Source: Parietaria judaica
Lineage: Eukaryota; Streptophyta; Magnoliopsida; Rosales; Urticaceae
Reading direction: 5' to 3'
DNA length: 64,000 bases
Assembly: GCA_954871525.1 (NCBI GenBank)
Contig: OX940863.1
Coordinates: forward strand, 9,214,001-9,278,000
Below are positions 37,251 through 48,773 of the stretch, piece after piece (position 1 is the stretch's first letter; the number at the start of each line of letters is the position of its first letter). The position numbers and the translations under genes are program-made. The notes below the pieces were generated by a model that had not been told where the DNA came from, searched no databases, and saw only the letters and a program-made list of their open reading frames with translations.

Positions 37251-39831
37251 TTTTATTTTAATTTAATATAAAATTTAATTGTTTTTCATCTATGGAGAAG
37301 GGTGGAAAGAGGACACGTGTCCATATCATTTAAAAGGGTGAGTTGAGTTGCGACAGAAAAATGCTTATGAGTCCTTTGTTGCTTGCTTATACCCATGGAT
37401 TTCTCATGACACACTCCTTCCTTCCAGAGAGCCACGTGTCTTTCTTACAACTTTCACATCCCATTCATTACACGTGTCATGCGTCATTATTTTTACTTAC
37501 TAATAATCAATGTAGTTGCCAAAAATAATTCCTTGCTAAAAAGAGTACAGGTGTCCATTGGACCCGGCCCACCGGGGAAAACCTGTCCCAGTCCATAGAA
37601 AGGGTCCGGCTAGGTTGTGTTATGTTGGCTTAGGCCGGGTCAATCTGTCCCGTTCGGAAGCTCAGCCCGGCACACCTTGTGGCCTATTAAAACCTGCCGC
37701 GTAGTCCCACTCCATAAACTGAGATATTATTAATTAAATTTATAGAAAAATAAATATTGAGAAAATTCTATCACGCCCTATAGAAGCTAAAATTAACACG
37801 TATAAACCCGTCCAGTGGCGAAGCCAGCTTTTTCAACTGGGAGGGGCACTATTACTTAGGGGTGAAACCGGAATCGGGAACCCGGGAAGTAGCTTTCTCT
37901 CGTCAATGTTTCGAAAAACCGGGATTTTTTTTCTTCTACCGGTTTCGGTTGTGGTAACGGTTTCTGGGCGCTAAATTTTCTGGTTCTAGTAACGGAAACG
38001 GTTCCAATTCTAAATTTCTCGGTTCCGGTTCTGACTCAAAATCTCAATGTCACATGATAGAAATTTTTACTAATCAAAAGAAGTAAAAAAAAATAAATAA
38101 ATAAACTTTATCGTAACTAATGTTAAAAAAAAAAAAACCTTAAATAATCGTAACTAATCTTAAAAAGAAAAAAAATTAAATACTTAAGGGTTAAAAGAGG
38201 GTGTGAATGCAGATATGATTTTCATATCTTTGATAAAATATACGATTTTTTTATATATTAAAATACTTATAAAAAAATAAAAGTGAAAAAGTGAGGGTGG
38301 GCCTGTGTCCCTCCTCACTCCTATGTCCCTTCGCCTCTAAACCCGTCCATACCCGAAGTGTAATATACTTGCCTCGTGCCGTGACACTGTGTATGAATTC
38401 GTGGGCCTGGATCGCTCTTCAAAAATCCGCCATGTTCCGTTTGCTGAACAAGACGGGTTAGGGCGGGGCAATTGGATCAGGCTGACCTGTCTTGACCCGT
38501 TTTATGACTTTTGGAAAATACTATTTTTTTTCCAATATAAAATTTGTTGATTTATTAAAAAAAAAAGAGTCAGGATCAATTGTGTGACTTTTGGCTGGAT
38601 TAGTATTTCTAATTTTGTTTTATTTAATTGATTTTGAAATGAAAGAAAATCTTAACTAGTACACCTACAACATACCTATGTACCCCACACAATATGAAAA
38701 CAAGATTTGGTCTAAAAAAATAATATATACGAAACATGATTAGATTTTCGAGAAAGAATAAAAAAAATCTAATTATTTTAAAAAGAGATAATTGCGGCAA
38801 AAATATCAAAAGTTAATAATAATAATAATAATATTAATATTAATAAAATTTATTCTAAACTTTCAATCACATTGAATAAATATTCAAGGTAGTTAAACTT
38901 GAATTTTTAATTTGTCTTGTCCCAAGTGTATCGGATAAAGTTCAGTAATTTACACGTGTACGTATCAAACTGAATTATTAAACATAATGAATCTTAAAAC
39001 TTAAAAAGCAAGAGTATTTAATATGAGTTATCTACAATGTATTTTTTTTTTAATAGTAATGAAAAGTTATAAACACACTAGACAAAACACAAATTTTGTT
39101 ATTATAAGTTTTAGAATATACCGTGTTATTTTGAATTCTTTTTTTTTTTTTTATAATTGACAAGACTTTTCGAACTTATATTTTGCGCAAATAAGATGCA
39201 GACGTGTTTCCATTAAAAAAAGAAGCGCAGTGGGACCTAACTCCTAAGTGTACTAAAATAGTTGGTCCTTTTAGAATAATATATTATAAAGAATAAACGG
39301 CGAAAGTATTAACTTTAATTAAGTATTTATATATATTTTTTATTATATATTTTTACATTTCGGGCCTAAAAGCATCTCGAATGGGCCTATTTCGCTTTAA
39401 GCCTTTCACATTTGTAATTTGGGCTAAACCGGCCCATTAACACTTCTATTTTTTTTTTTTTAATGGGAGACTTCTATTTTTAAACGTTAAGTTTGTATGA
39501 AATAGAGTTTTAGTAAATGTCCACACATTTAATATGAAAAATAATAAAAATTGGAGGAATAAATTATTTCTATTGATATTTAATTTAAATTGTTTTAAAC
39601 CAAAGGTACTTTTCATCGAAAAATTTGCACAATTATCATGTACTTTGTGTGTGATAAAACAGTAACATACTCTGCCTAATTTTTTAGATGAATAACAACA
39701 TTATAATTGAGGTGATCATGATTCATGACTAAACATTCAAAAAGTGTTTTTTTTTTTGCCAAGCGAAAAGATTAATTAACATTGATCGTAATTAGTACAA
39801 TATAATTATCAAATAGTATTATTGGTATGTT
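37251..39831. other. Intergenic DNA with transposon remains
   Basis: 37545-37720 has GGCCCGGC-type words (GACCCGGCCC, TAGGCCGGGTC, CAGCCCGGCAC) like worn hAT elements. A clean hAT insert lies at 37813-38339. 38390-38510 has more worn GGGC words. 38520-39830 is AT-rich. No gene is supported. Confidence 0.5.
37813..38339. mobile_element. hAT-like non-autonomous element
   Basis: A 527-base insert is flanked by the perfect 8-base direct repeat AACCCGTC (37805-37812 and 38340-38347). Ends are CAGTGGCGAAGCCAG on the left and, reversed, TAGAGGCGAAGG on the right. Inside, from about 37858, a second repeat (AGGGGTGAAACCGGAATC...) with CCGG words seems nested. No transposase frame is present. Confidence 0.8.
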
Positions 39832-41446
39832 CTACAATGATGCTAATTGTTTGATATTAATTGGTTGACACACTCCCGCCCCATTGAAGCAGTTCTGAGC
39901 AATGATCTTGTAAGCAGCTTGTGTCGGGTGAAATGCGTCAAAAAACACGTGCGCGTTTCTGTCCGGGCACGACATCTTCGCCCCATCGCAAGTGCCATAT
40001 TGCGTGAGCCCACAACACGGGGTTGTACTGTCTTTAAACCCTAGTAACAAAAGAAACCATAATTAAGCTTGTTTAAAAATAGAAATATAATAATACGAAG
40101 CAATAATTCTAACGAATTTATTGAAGGATGTTGAAAATATATCGTCACATAATATATTCAACATTCTAAGACTAAACTAACGATTTATTCTTTTACTCTA
40201 AATTCTTAAGAAATCATTTATAGCATCTTATTGTTCAAATTGTAATAGATTCCATCTTTTTCCATGATATTATATCAAAACTATACTATAATACATAACT
40301 ATAGTATTTAAAGATAATCTACCATATTTTTGTGGCTCCTCCACAAGATTCATAACATGGTCGTAGTTCTTCCCGAGGATGAACTTTGAACCCGGAGCTT
40401 TGGCGGCTAATTGCATAAGCAATGCCGGAAGCTTGTTGTTGAACTTAATCACTAACGAGTTCAAGTCATTCAAGCATCTGGTGTTATCGTTTGCTGTTGT
40501 AAACTGCTTCACGACATGGGGCAAACACCCAATTGGTTCTATATTGAACACTACAAATTTTCTTGCTCCCAAGTTATACATATCCTGTAAAATTTTCAAA
40601 AAAAGTATTAATGCTCTATAATGAATTATATCTTAAATTATAATGTTAGGACTTACGAGAGATAAATGAAAAAAAAGAAAGAAAAGTACTTTAGGCATTT
40701 TGGCGGCATGAGCAACGTTTATCACATATCAAATATTCAATGTTACGATTTATATATTTAGATTTGTTCCCGCTGTTTGTTCAAATTAGCTCTTTAACTT
40801 TTGTTCTACAAGTCATTTTTAATAAGTGGACTTACTAGCAAGTTACTTCCCAACTTTGCTACGAGGAGCGAACCAACGACATCTTCATCAATGAATTCAC
40901 CTTTGCTCTTTTTTCTGACATAGTTAAGTGCATAATCGTTGACTCCGATGACTACCAGGAATATTGAGTTTGACAAGTGGCTATTCAAAAGAACTGGGTT
41001 GTTGAATTTTTGAGGCAAATATTCTTCAACTGTCTTCTTGAACAATGCTACTTGAGCCCCCAATGACAATGAACCGGCCTGAGATAATCCAAGGTAAGCG
41101 TGAATATATATACTGATAAATGTCTCATTTAAATTACATTGTCATTCCACGCAACAACTCACAAAGCACCGTGAACCGAGTATTCTTAGTTTTCACAAAT
41201 CAAACGCGGAAATTTTCTATTTATATATATAATATTATATAAAATCCCGGTTTCAAACTAATTATAAATTTTGGTTTCGGTAAATCCTTATTTGAAATCA
41301 ACATTTTCCGATTTAATTGGTTATAAAAATATTAATGTTTTATAAAATTGGAACCGAGATGAGTTTTTCAATTCCCTGAAAACCAAAAACTGGAAGGAAT
41401 ATCATCGAGTTTTGTGGTCCTGGTTTCACCCTTGTATTTCGTGAAT

Positions 41447-41490
<44 letters not shown>

Positions 41491-42589
41491 CTACACATGT
41501 GTAATTTAAATTAAAAAATTATTTAATTAACAATTTCCGACTTAAGAATTTAACTTACAAAGCCTGATTCCGGAAGAATCCCAGCTGAGGAAGATGCGTA
41601 GTTAAAACCTTGAATGTTACGAGCACTTGGATTTGCTTGTTTGATTGCTGGTGGACTCGCCAATCCAAGTGATTGAGCTGCATGCATTAATCATTTTAGG
41701 GCAACTTTGAATTAACCTTGACTGTATAAATATTATATGTATATATACTTGTACAAAAGGTAAAACGAAATAAAATGAACCAAAACAGTATCTAGCAGTA
41801 CTATTTTATTTAGGGTAAATTGCGGCAATAATTCACAACCTTTGGTCAATAGGGGTTTTAGGTCCCCAGCCTTTCAAAGTGTTGGCTTTTTGCACAACTT
41901 GCGTTGACCGTGAAATTTGTTGGTCCTTCTGGTAAAGACGTTAACTGTGCTGATGTGGCATCGTATTATTGTCAAATGGATAGCCATTTGGACAGGAGAT
42001 GACAAGTTTAGCATTAATTAACATAACTTAAACTGCGGTATATACCGCAATTTACCTTATTAAGTTATGTTAATTAATGTTACACTTGACACCTCATGTC
42101 CAGTTGGCTATCCATTTGGCAATAACATGATGCCACATCAGTACAAGTTAACATCATTAACAAAATGACCAACGAATTTCACGGTCAACGTACGTTGTGC
42201 ATTTTTGCCAACACTTTAAAAGGTTGGGGACCTAAAACCCCTGTTGACCAAAGATTGTGCATTGTTGCCGCAATTTACCCTTCTATTTAATATTTATATC
42301 TAGTAATTGCTTTAATCTCTTTTCGATATAAGAAAACGGGATGTTTCCGTGACATACCTATAAAATCGGGTATGAGAAGGCCATTAGAGGGTCTACCCGT
42401 GGCTCCACCGGGAAAATCTATGCCATAAGGAGCATACTTGGAATTTATCTTCAGATCGTTATTATTGCCAACATCAACCGTCGAGTCTCCGAACACATAT
42501 AAACCCGAAGCTAACTGAGCTTCGGATCTTCCCCAGAAAAACGAAACAAAGATTATTAAAGAGACAATGAATTCTGAGAATTTCGCCAT
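39832..42589 (-). CDS. GDSL esterase/lipase (GDSL-1), minus strand
   Basis: Secreted SGNH hydrolase of the plant GDSL family (acyl ester hydrolysis; substrate unknown). Five exons: 42589-42358, 41677-41559, 41078-40836, 40584-40323 and 40040-39832, giving 354 residues. The N-terminus [14 protein letters not shown] is a signal peptide. Block I is [14 protein letters not shown] with catalytic Ser about 36; block II region [14 protein letters not shown]; block [14 protein letters not shown]; block [10 protein letters not shown] with Asp about 320 and His about 323. Exon borders match those of GDSL-2 to -4, so this is an older, inverted member of the same array. Intron 1 holds a large fold-back element, intron 2 a (TA)n tract. 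On its coding strand CCTATAAAACTC lies about 90 bases upstream of the ATG. Confidence 0.94.
41215..41440. repeat. CCGG-word dispersed repeat in GDSL-1 intron 2
   Basis: Words such as AAATCCCGGTTTCAAAC, TTTGGTTTCGG, TTGGAACCGAGATG and the end word GGTTTCACCCTTG match the dispersed repeat seen in other introns of this window. Confidence 0.45.
41449..41488. repeat. (TA)n microsatellite in GDSL-1 intron 2
   Basis: An unbroken TA run of about 40 bases. It is probably highly variable between individuals. Confidence 0.9.
41813..42280. mobile_element. Fold-back Mutator-like MITE in GDSL-1 intron 1
   Basis: The two arms are inverted copies of about 200-220 bases each, so nearly the whole 468 bases can fold into one hairpin. 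Left start GGGTAAATTGCGGCAATAAT; right start, reversed, GGGTAAATTGCGGCAACAAT. The centre has the palindrome TTGCGGTATATACCGCAA-like core. Flanks TTTTATTTA (41804-41812) and TTCTATTTA (42281-42289) match in eight of nine bases, a Mutator-type target duplication. It is not present in intron 1 of GDSL-2, -3 or -4. Confidence 0.85.
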
Positions 42590-44495
42590 GTCTAGAATCA
42601 ACGGATCTTCTTCTTCTTATTGATTGGTGTGATATTTGATAAGAGTGTACGTACTAAATAAAAACAATGGAGTTTTATAGGATTTTAGCTACTCCTCACA
42701 TGTAATATAGTGACTAAAATAGCAAATAATTGAACTGAGATTGTTTCCATTTTATGGGTTGTGAAGGTGATAAGATTGAAATAGAATAAAATTGTACTAT
42801 TTTCAGGAACTAGTTAGAGTATTGAACTACACGTAATACATGTAAGATAGTAACTACTAACTAGTAAGCATATTAACATGTTTGCGAAGACGGGACGTGA
42901 AAATTAATAGTTTTTATTTTTGGTGTATAAAAATTCTATATACAAATTTATGTGGTCATTTACTATAAATATAAAAAGAACATATTGAGACAACAGTTTA
43001 GCGAGCACTTAGTAAATAATCACCATCACAGAGTGGTTAGTTACTTGTTCATTACTACATCGAGCCAATTATCAGCCATTGATGCAAGTAAATTGTTTTG
43101 TTTTTTTGTTTGTTTTTGTTTTTGTTTTTGTAACCAAAGTGATTTTGTTATATAATCCATAAGTGGCTTTTATCTTATTTTAGATTGAATACACTATTTA
43201 CATTACACAACGGGCCGGGCTGGAGCATTGGTTGTGCAACGTGCTGTCACATAACGATTTTATGTTAAAAGGTCGTTTATCGTAAGAAAATTCCCGCTCG
43301 TTATGGCTCGACTGGCCACTCAAGCCAATCATTATAATTTATAAAGATATATTTATTTATTTTAACCTCTTTTAATTTAAATTAATATAGATTTTAAGAA
43401 ATAACTAAAATATTATATTTTTGTTAATTAAAGTTAAACAACATAAACCAGAAAATATAATTTGACACATGCGTGATTAGTTTTAAAACAAATAATAATG
43501 TACATAAATCGAATTTTTATTCTTTGGTCGTGATTAATTAAGTAAGACTGTATTATCGTGTTATAGTGTTCAACAAAGTTAAACCCAAATCCATTTAAAA
43601 TTGATCCAAACTCATATTATATAAATTTTAAAAAAAATCTCATATTATATTATATCTTAATAAAAAGGCCCTGTAAAAATTTAAACAAGCTTAATATATT
43701 CTTTTAAGCAGCCATGACCACTAAATATTCTTATATATTTAGAATATAAATATTCTTATATATTTTATTTTTTACCAAATGACCTTAATAAGTATATTAC
43801 ACACAAGCACACGTAAACCACTTTTGTTTTAAAATAACAAACAATTTATTTGTATGATCATAATTACTTGCTGTGATATATTGGAACAGTTCTTGAAAAT
43901 GAGCGGTTTAAGTATATTACACGTAAATAATCAGTTTAAATATACAACCATCCAAATTAAAAAAGGAAAATAATATGACCTAATTCCATTTTGCCACTTG
44001 GAACTGATGAAGTGTAAATAAAGCTATAACGATATAATAGCAAGGCAAACTATTAATATATTCTATTATCTGGCACTTATTTTCTTCTGAAAATTGTAAA
44101 GAATTATACATAAGAATGTAAAATCTGCTTTATACATATATCATTAGATTTTTCTCTTTTAAACTTTCCGATGATATATCTTATAAATGAACCAAAAGTT
44201 TATAAAGAAAATTAGAGAGTAGTAAATTACAGAGATCTTAATACTATTAATATTATCTGTATATATCTTACGTGTGAAGTTTTAGATTTTCATTCTATTT
44301 TAAACTTTAAGCAAACAATCATTAGTTATTTCAATGCTAATTTAGTCACCGAATCACTAGTTAAGATTCGTCATAACCAACAAACAAGAATCAAAATACC
44401 TATAAAACTCTAATCATTTTAATTCAATACAGTCCCGAACATCATCCAAATTAAATAAGTGCCCAGAAAAAGAAGAGAAGTATATCATTTTAGGC
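42590..44495. other. Divergent intergenic region between GDSL-1 and GDSL-2
   Basis: Mostly AT-rich. 43200-43330 has GGGCCGGGC and inverted-looking words of a worn transposon. From about 43600 to 44495 the sequence is similar to the upstream region of GDSL-4 (about 53930-55107), for example CTTGCTGTGATATA, CAGTTCTTGAAAATGAGC and ATTAAAAAAGGAAAATAATATG-type blocks. The duplication unit therefore included roughly 900 bases of promoter. Confidence 0.65.
44401..44407 (+). promoter_or_regulatory. TATA box of GDSL-2
   Basis: TATAAAA in CCTATAAAACTC lies 95 bases before the ATG. The same word at the same distance precedes GDSL-4 (55013), and it occurs upstream of GDSL-1 on the other strand (42679-42673). 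Confidence 0.65.
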
Positions 44496-47425
44496 ATGGC
44501 AAATTTCTCCGGATCCATTGTCTCTGTGATCATCTTCGCTTGCTTTTTCTGGGCAAAATCATATGAAGCTGCTTTAGCTCCAGCTTTGTATGTGTTCGGC
44601 GACTCAACGGTGGATGTGGGCAACAACAACAATGTCGAGACATGGGCCAAATCAAACTACGCTCCTTATGGCGTAGACTATCCCGGTGGAGCTGCCACGG
44701 GAAGAACCTCCAATGGCTTACTTATATCCGATTTAATAGGTGTGTCCCCTTGTTTTATAGAATACGAGTTCACACAGACGGACCCGATATATAAAGTTAA
44801 GGGCAGGGCCTCACAATTCTGGAAAAAAATTACACTAGTTACAGGGCCTTAGGGCCTCCAAAAACTCATCTAATTGAAAAGTTCAAGAGTCAGGAATCTC
44901 CATGTGGAGAGAGAAATTAATCGGTGGTGATGGGACTAAAGACTAAAGAGATTTGTGATGGTTTTGTGACAACTTTTTTTTTTCCAGTTAACATTCAACG
45001 TTTATACTTAATACACTACATTATTGAAATTTTATTAGTATAATATCTAAATAAATATATGGATCAAATTTGTATATGTAATTGTTTAGTATGTTTATTC
45101 ATTCACTCACTAGTTGACATACAAATAGTCTACAGTTTATTCATTTACTCACTAATTGACTTAAAAAAAAAATAGTGGACGTTCTTTAAAAAAAGTTATC
45201 GAATATTAATTAATTAGCACATATATTTTTTATTTGTCATTTCTTTTTATATTATTAAATACCACATTCTCAAAATTTAAATCTTACACTGAGAAAAATA
45301 TAGTACGTTATTATTGAATATATAAATATAATTATTTTTTCTTAAGGGCCTCAAAATTTATCATGCCTAGGCCCCCCTTAAAGTAAGGGCCGGCCCTGGT
45401 TAAGGGTATAAGTGAAGAAACTGAAATAAATAAGCTGAAGTTGTCGTTTGATTGATGCAGCGTTATTGCTCGGATTACCGTTCCCACCGGCAATCAGATT
45501 GGCGGATCCGAACGTTCGTTACAGTCAAGGTTTTAACTACGCTTCTTCCTCGGCTGGGATTCTACCTGAATCAGGCTTTGTAAGTTATTTTTAATTTCAT
45601 TTTTATCACATATACTATGAGCTAGACCCGGAAGGGGAACCACAAAATTAATTGCTTTTTCTTCCCGATCCCCACAAAATTTATCCCAAAACTCCCAATT
45701 TAATAAAAAGTTATTTTTTTGGAACCGGCGGATAAACAAAAAATGGTATTTACCAATTAAAACCGAGAATGAAAATTGGTAGATATTTGCAAGTTTTCCT
45801 TCTTGGTCCTAGTAGTGGGACCAATAAAAAACTGGTATTTCGAAAGTACTCGAGATCAAGACCAGTAAAAACTAAAATGGAAGTTTCAATAAGTACATGT
45901 CAGTGTAAACCAGGAAATGCCATTTCAAAATCGAGATTTCATAAATGTATATTTCATGTATAATAATTAAATAATTTATAAAATAAATAAAATATTGGAA
46001 CTGATAATTTTGTCAGTTCCATTTTGTAAAAAAGAAGAGTACATGTTTTTCGATTTAAAAAAAAAAATCCCAACTTTTAACCATTGGAAACCCTTTATTA
46101 AATTTTATTATAACGAATTACTAAACATATGTCCTCTGAATTATTTTAGGCGGGCTCATTGTCATTGGTTGATCAAGTGGGATTATTCAAGAAGACAGTA
46201 GAAGAATATCTACCATTGCAATTTAATAACCCTGTTGATCTTAACAATCACCTATCAAAGTCAATCTTTCTCGTTGTCATCGGAGTCAATGATTATGCAC
46301 TCAACTACATTAGAAAACGCAAGCAAGGTGTAATCTTTAACGACGATGCAGTTGCTTCTCTCCTTTTAGAGAAACTCGAAGATAGATTGCAAGTAAGTCA
46401 GCTATTTTAAATCTTGAAGTTTCACAGAGTTTTGTTGGGGATTTAAAAGCCTATCGAGGCTTTCAAAAAGAAGACACTTTTGTTTTTTAATTTGCTTAAC
46501 TAATTTATTGAAATTTAGCTTTTGAGATTTTACTTTAAGCTTGAATGGTGCATTATTTGAATTTTAGAGTTTAGACTATTCAAACATTATTTATTTATTT
46601 ATAAGCAATTATGTTTTCAATAACTGGGTTGGCCCAATTTTTAATAAACCAATCTTTTTGAAAAGTGGGATCGAGCCCAGTTTTAAGAGACCCAATTTTC
46701 TAACTTGTAGTTTCACCCCTACTTAAACCTACAACAAACAAGATAATTTTTTTTAGTGATCTATTAATAAATACTTTTTATTTTTATGTTTACAGAAAAT
46801 GTATAGCTATGGGGCCAGAAAATTTGTGGTATTCAATATAGAAGCAGTTGGGTGTTTGCCTTCTGTAGTGAAGCTGCTTAAACCAACGACTTCAAAGTGC
46901 GTGGATAGCTTAAACTCATTGGTGATGAAATTCAACGACAAACTGTTGTCAAAGCTCGACCAATTAGCATCCAAAGCTCCAGGCTCAAAATTCATCGTCG
47001 GCAAAAACTATGAACATATCATGAATCTAGTTGAGACCCCACTGAAATACGGTAAGTTTAGCTCTCTCTCTTCTTAATCATTGATGAAATTTCATGAACC
47101 TTTAGATTATTTCATTATCGATTATTATGTCATGAAATTTCTGTATACATGCATCATCTACATTAAATTCTCTAAAATTGTTTTGAAAATATATTAATTG
47201 ACTCGTGGTTTGATTTTAGGGCTAAGAGACGCATCGGAACCGTGTTGTGAAGTCACGCAATATGACACGTGCGATGGGACGAAGAAGCCATGCGCAGACA
47301 GAGATGCACATGTTTTTTTCGACTCCGGACACACAACGCAAGCAGCAAACAAGATTATGGCTCTGAATTGCTTCACTGGTGTGGGTTGTCAACCCATGAA
47401 TATCAAACAACTAACACTATTGTAG
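44496..47425 (+). CDS. GDSL esterase/lipase (GDSL-2)
   Basis: SGNH hydrolase of the plant GDSL family. Exons 44496-44739, 45461-45579, 46150-46392, 46796-47051 and 47220-47425 give 355 residues. Signal peptide [13 protein letters not shown]; catalytic Ser about 37 in [15 protein letters not shown]; block [14 protein letters not shown]; Asp about 322 and His about 325 in FFDSGHTTQ. Exon 1 is nearly identical to exon 1 of GDSL-4, while the last exon differs from the shared last exon of GDSL-3 and -4. Exon 4 opens with AAAATG where the paralogues have GAAATG (Lys for Glu). Intron 1 carries a hAT element absent from the paralogues. No disabling change was seen, so it is probably functional. Confidence 0.94.
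44804..45398. mobile_element. hAT-like element in GDSL-2 intron 1
   Basis: A 595-base insert is flanked by the perfect 8-base direct repeat GTTAAGGG (44796-44803 and 45399-45406). Ends are CAGGGCCT on the left and GGCCGGCCCTG on the right. The same intron in GDSL-3 reads ATAAAGTTAAAGGTATAAGT without an insert, giving an empty site for comparison. No transposase frame is present. Confidence 0.88.
45615..45930. repeat. CCGG-word dispersed repeat in GDSL-2 intron 2, shared by GDSL-3 and GDSL-4
   Basis: Begins with TAGACCCGGAAGGGGAACC and has TTTTGGAACCGG-type words. Related sequence is at 49295-49600 and 55610-55925 in the same intron of the paralogues, so it was already there before the duplications. 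Confidence 0.55.
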
Positions 47426-47710
47426 CATTTATGTTTAATATGAATATTCAATTATGTCATTATATACATACATATAAAAGAGATGTACCTATATAAGTGT
47501 GCAAATACAAACATATGTATATGTTTTTGAAACTTTTATATTATTCCTTTTATGAACTTTATATTCTATACGTATCAAATTAAAAAAATGTTTAATACCA
47601 AAGTGGTTTTTTGTTTTTCATTTCAAGGAGGCTTTTGACATAAACAAACAACATAACCATGATATAGAATACGCAAAATGTAAAATTTTCTCTTTTTTCC
47701 GAATATGAGA

Positions 47711-47750
<40 letters not shown>

Positions 47751-48568
47751 ATCAATAATTGCACCCAAAGTTCTTAAAAATACTATGACAAAATAGAGAA
47801 GAAAAAAAAAACTTGCCTCAATTTAAATGTACTTTATTTGATTTTCTGTTTACAAATTTATTTCATCTCTCACTTCTCTTTCCAAAAATTATCATACTTG
47901 AGAGTGTGCACTGCGGTTGTGATGTACGCGATTGTAAATCTTCGTCTTCGGCCAAATCAGCATTTATTTGGGTTTTGAACACGCAGTCTCGTCGTGGCAG
48001 TACTTGCAGCCGTTGCGGAGATTGAGAACTACATTGCAGCATGGAGAGAGAAAAGTTAGCGGGTTTGTGTATATTAGTCTTGATTTTTTTTTCCATGTAC
48101 AATAAACAAAAGAGTGCGAATAAGTAAGAATACGCAATGAATAAAATAATAACTTACAGAAATAATTGACTGAAATAAAGTACCCTTTCCTTTATTAAAA
48201 AAAAAAAAAACATACTGGCCGCTTTTGGTTCTTCGAATATTTGCAACGATCAAACTATATTCCCACAAAATTTAGGAAAAAAAAAAAAAAAGAACAACTA
48301 AAAACAGAGATAGCTTCTTGGCTTCTAAGAAAGATTGTATTTATTGGATTTACATGTTTTTTCATTTAAAACATACATTCTTTTTGGTATAAAGTTTTTA
48401 AAAAAATGAATGCACCATTTGTTCAAATTTATTGTGCATTAAAGTGAAAATCTTTAAGAGTTGCGCAAGTTTTTTTCTTCTTTGAATTCAATTGTCTTGT
48501 GCATGCATTAAATAAGGTATCTAATAAGATTTATTACACCTAATAAGTTAATCCTAACGCTATTTGTA

Positions 48569-48621
<53 letters not shown>

Positions 48622-48773
48622 TCAAATATGAGAAAAATAGGAGATGAAAATACCTTGATCTCATTTTGCTATGTTATCACCTCTAGTTTTTCCTTCATTT
48701 TAATTCAATTCACACTCTCAACATCACAAAAGTGTCCAGAAAAAAAAGAAGAGAAAATATATCAATATTAGAC
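47426..48773. other. Intergenic region between GDSL-2 and GDSL-3
   Basis: (TA)n tracts at about 47717-47744 and 48571-48614 mark it. 47880-48060 is GC-richer. A 28-codon frame starts at 48041 after ACATTGCAG and encodes a short hydrophobic peptide (LAGLCILVLIFFSMY); I cannot say it is a gene. The GDSL-3 upstream region lacks the CCTATAAAACTC box of its paralogues. Confidence 0.5.

Noticed and set aside
48041..48127. 28-codon hydrophobic peptide frame between GDSL-2 and GDSL-3
   Set aside because: Has an acceptor-like ACATTGCAG before it but no second exon, no cysteine pattern and no family match that I recognise; not listed as a gene.
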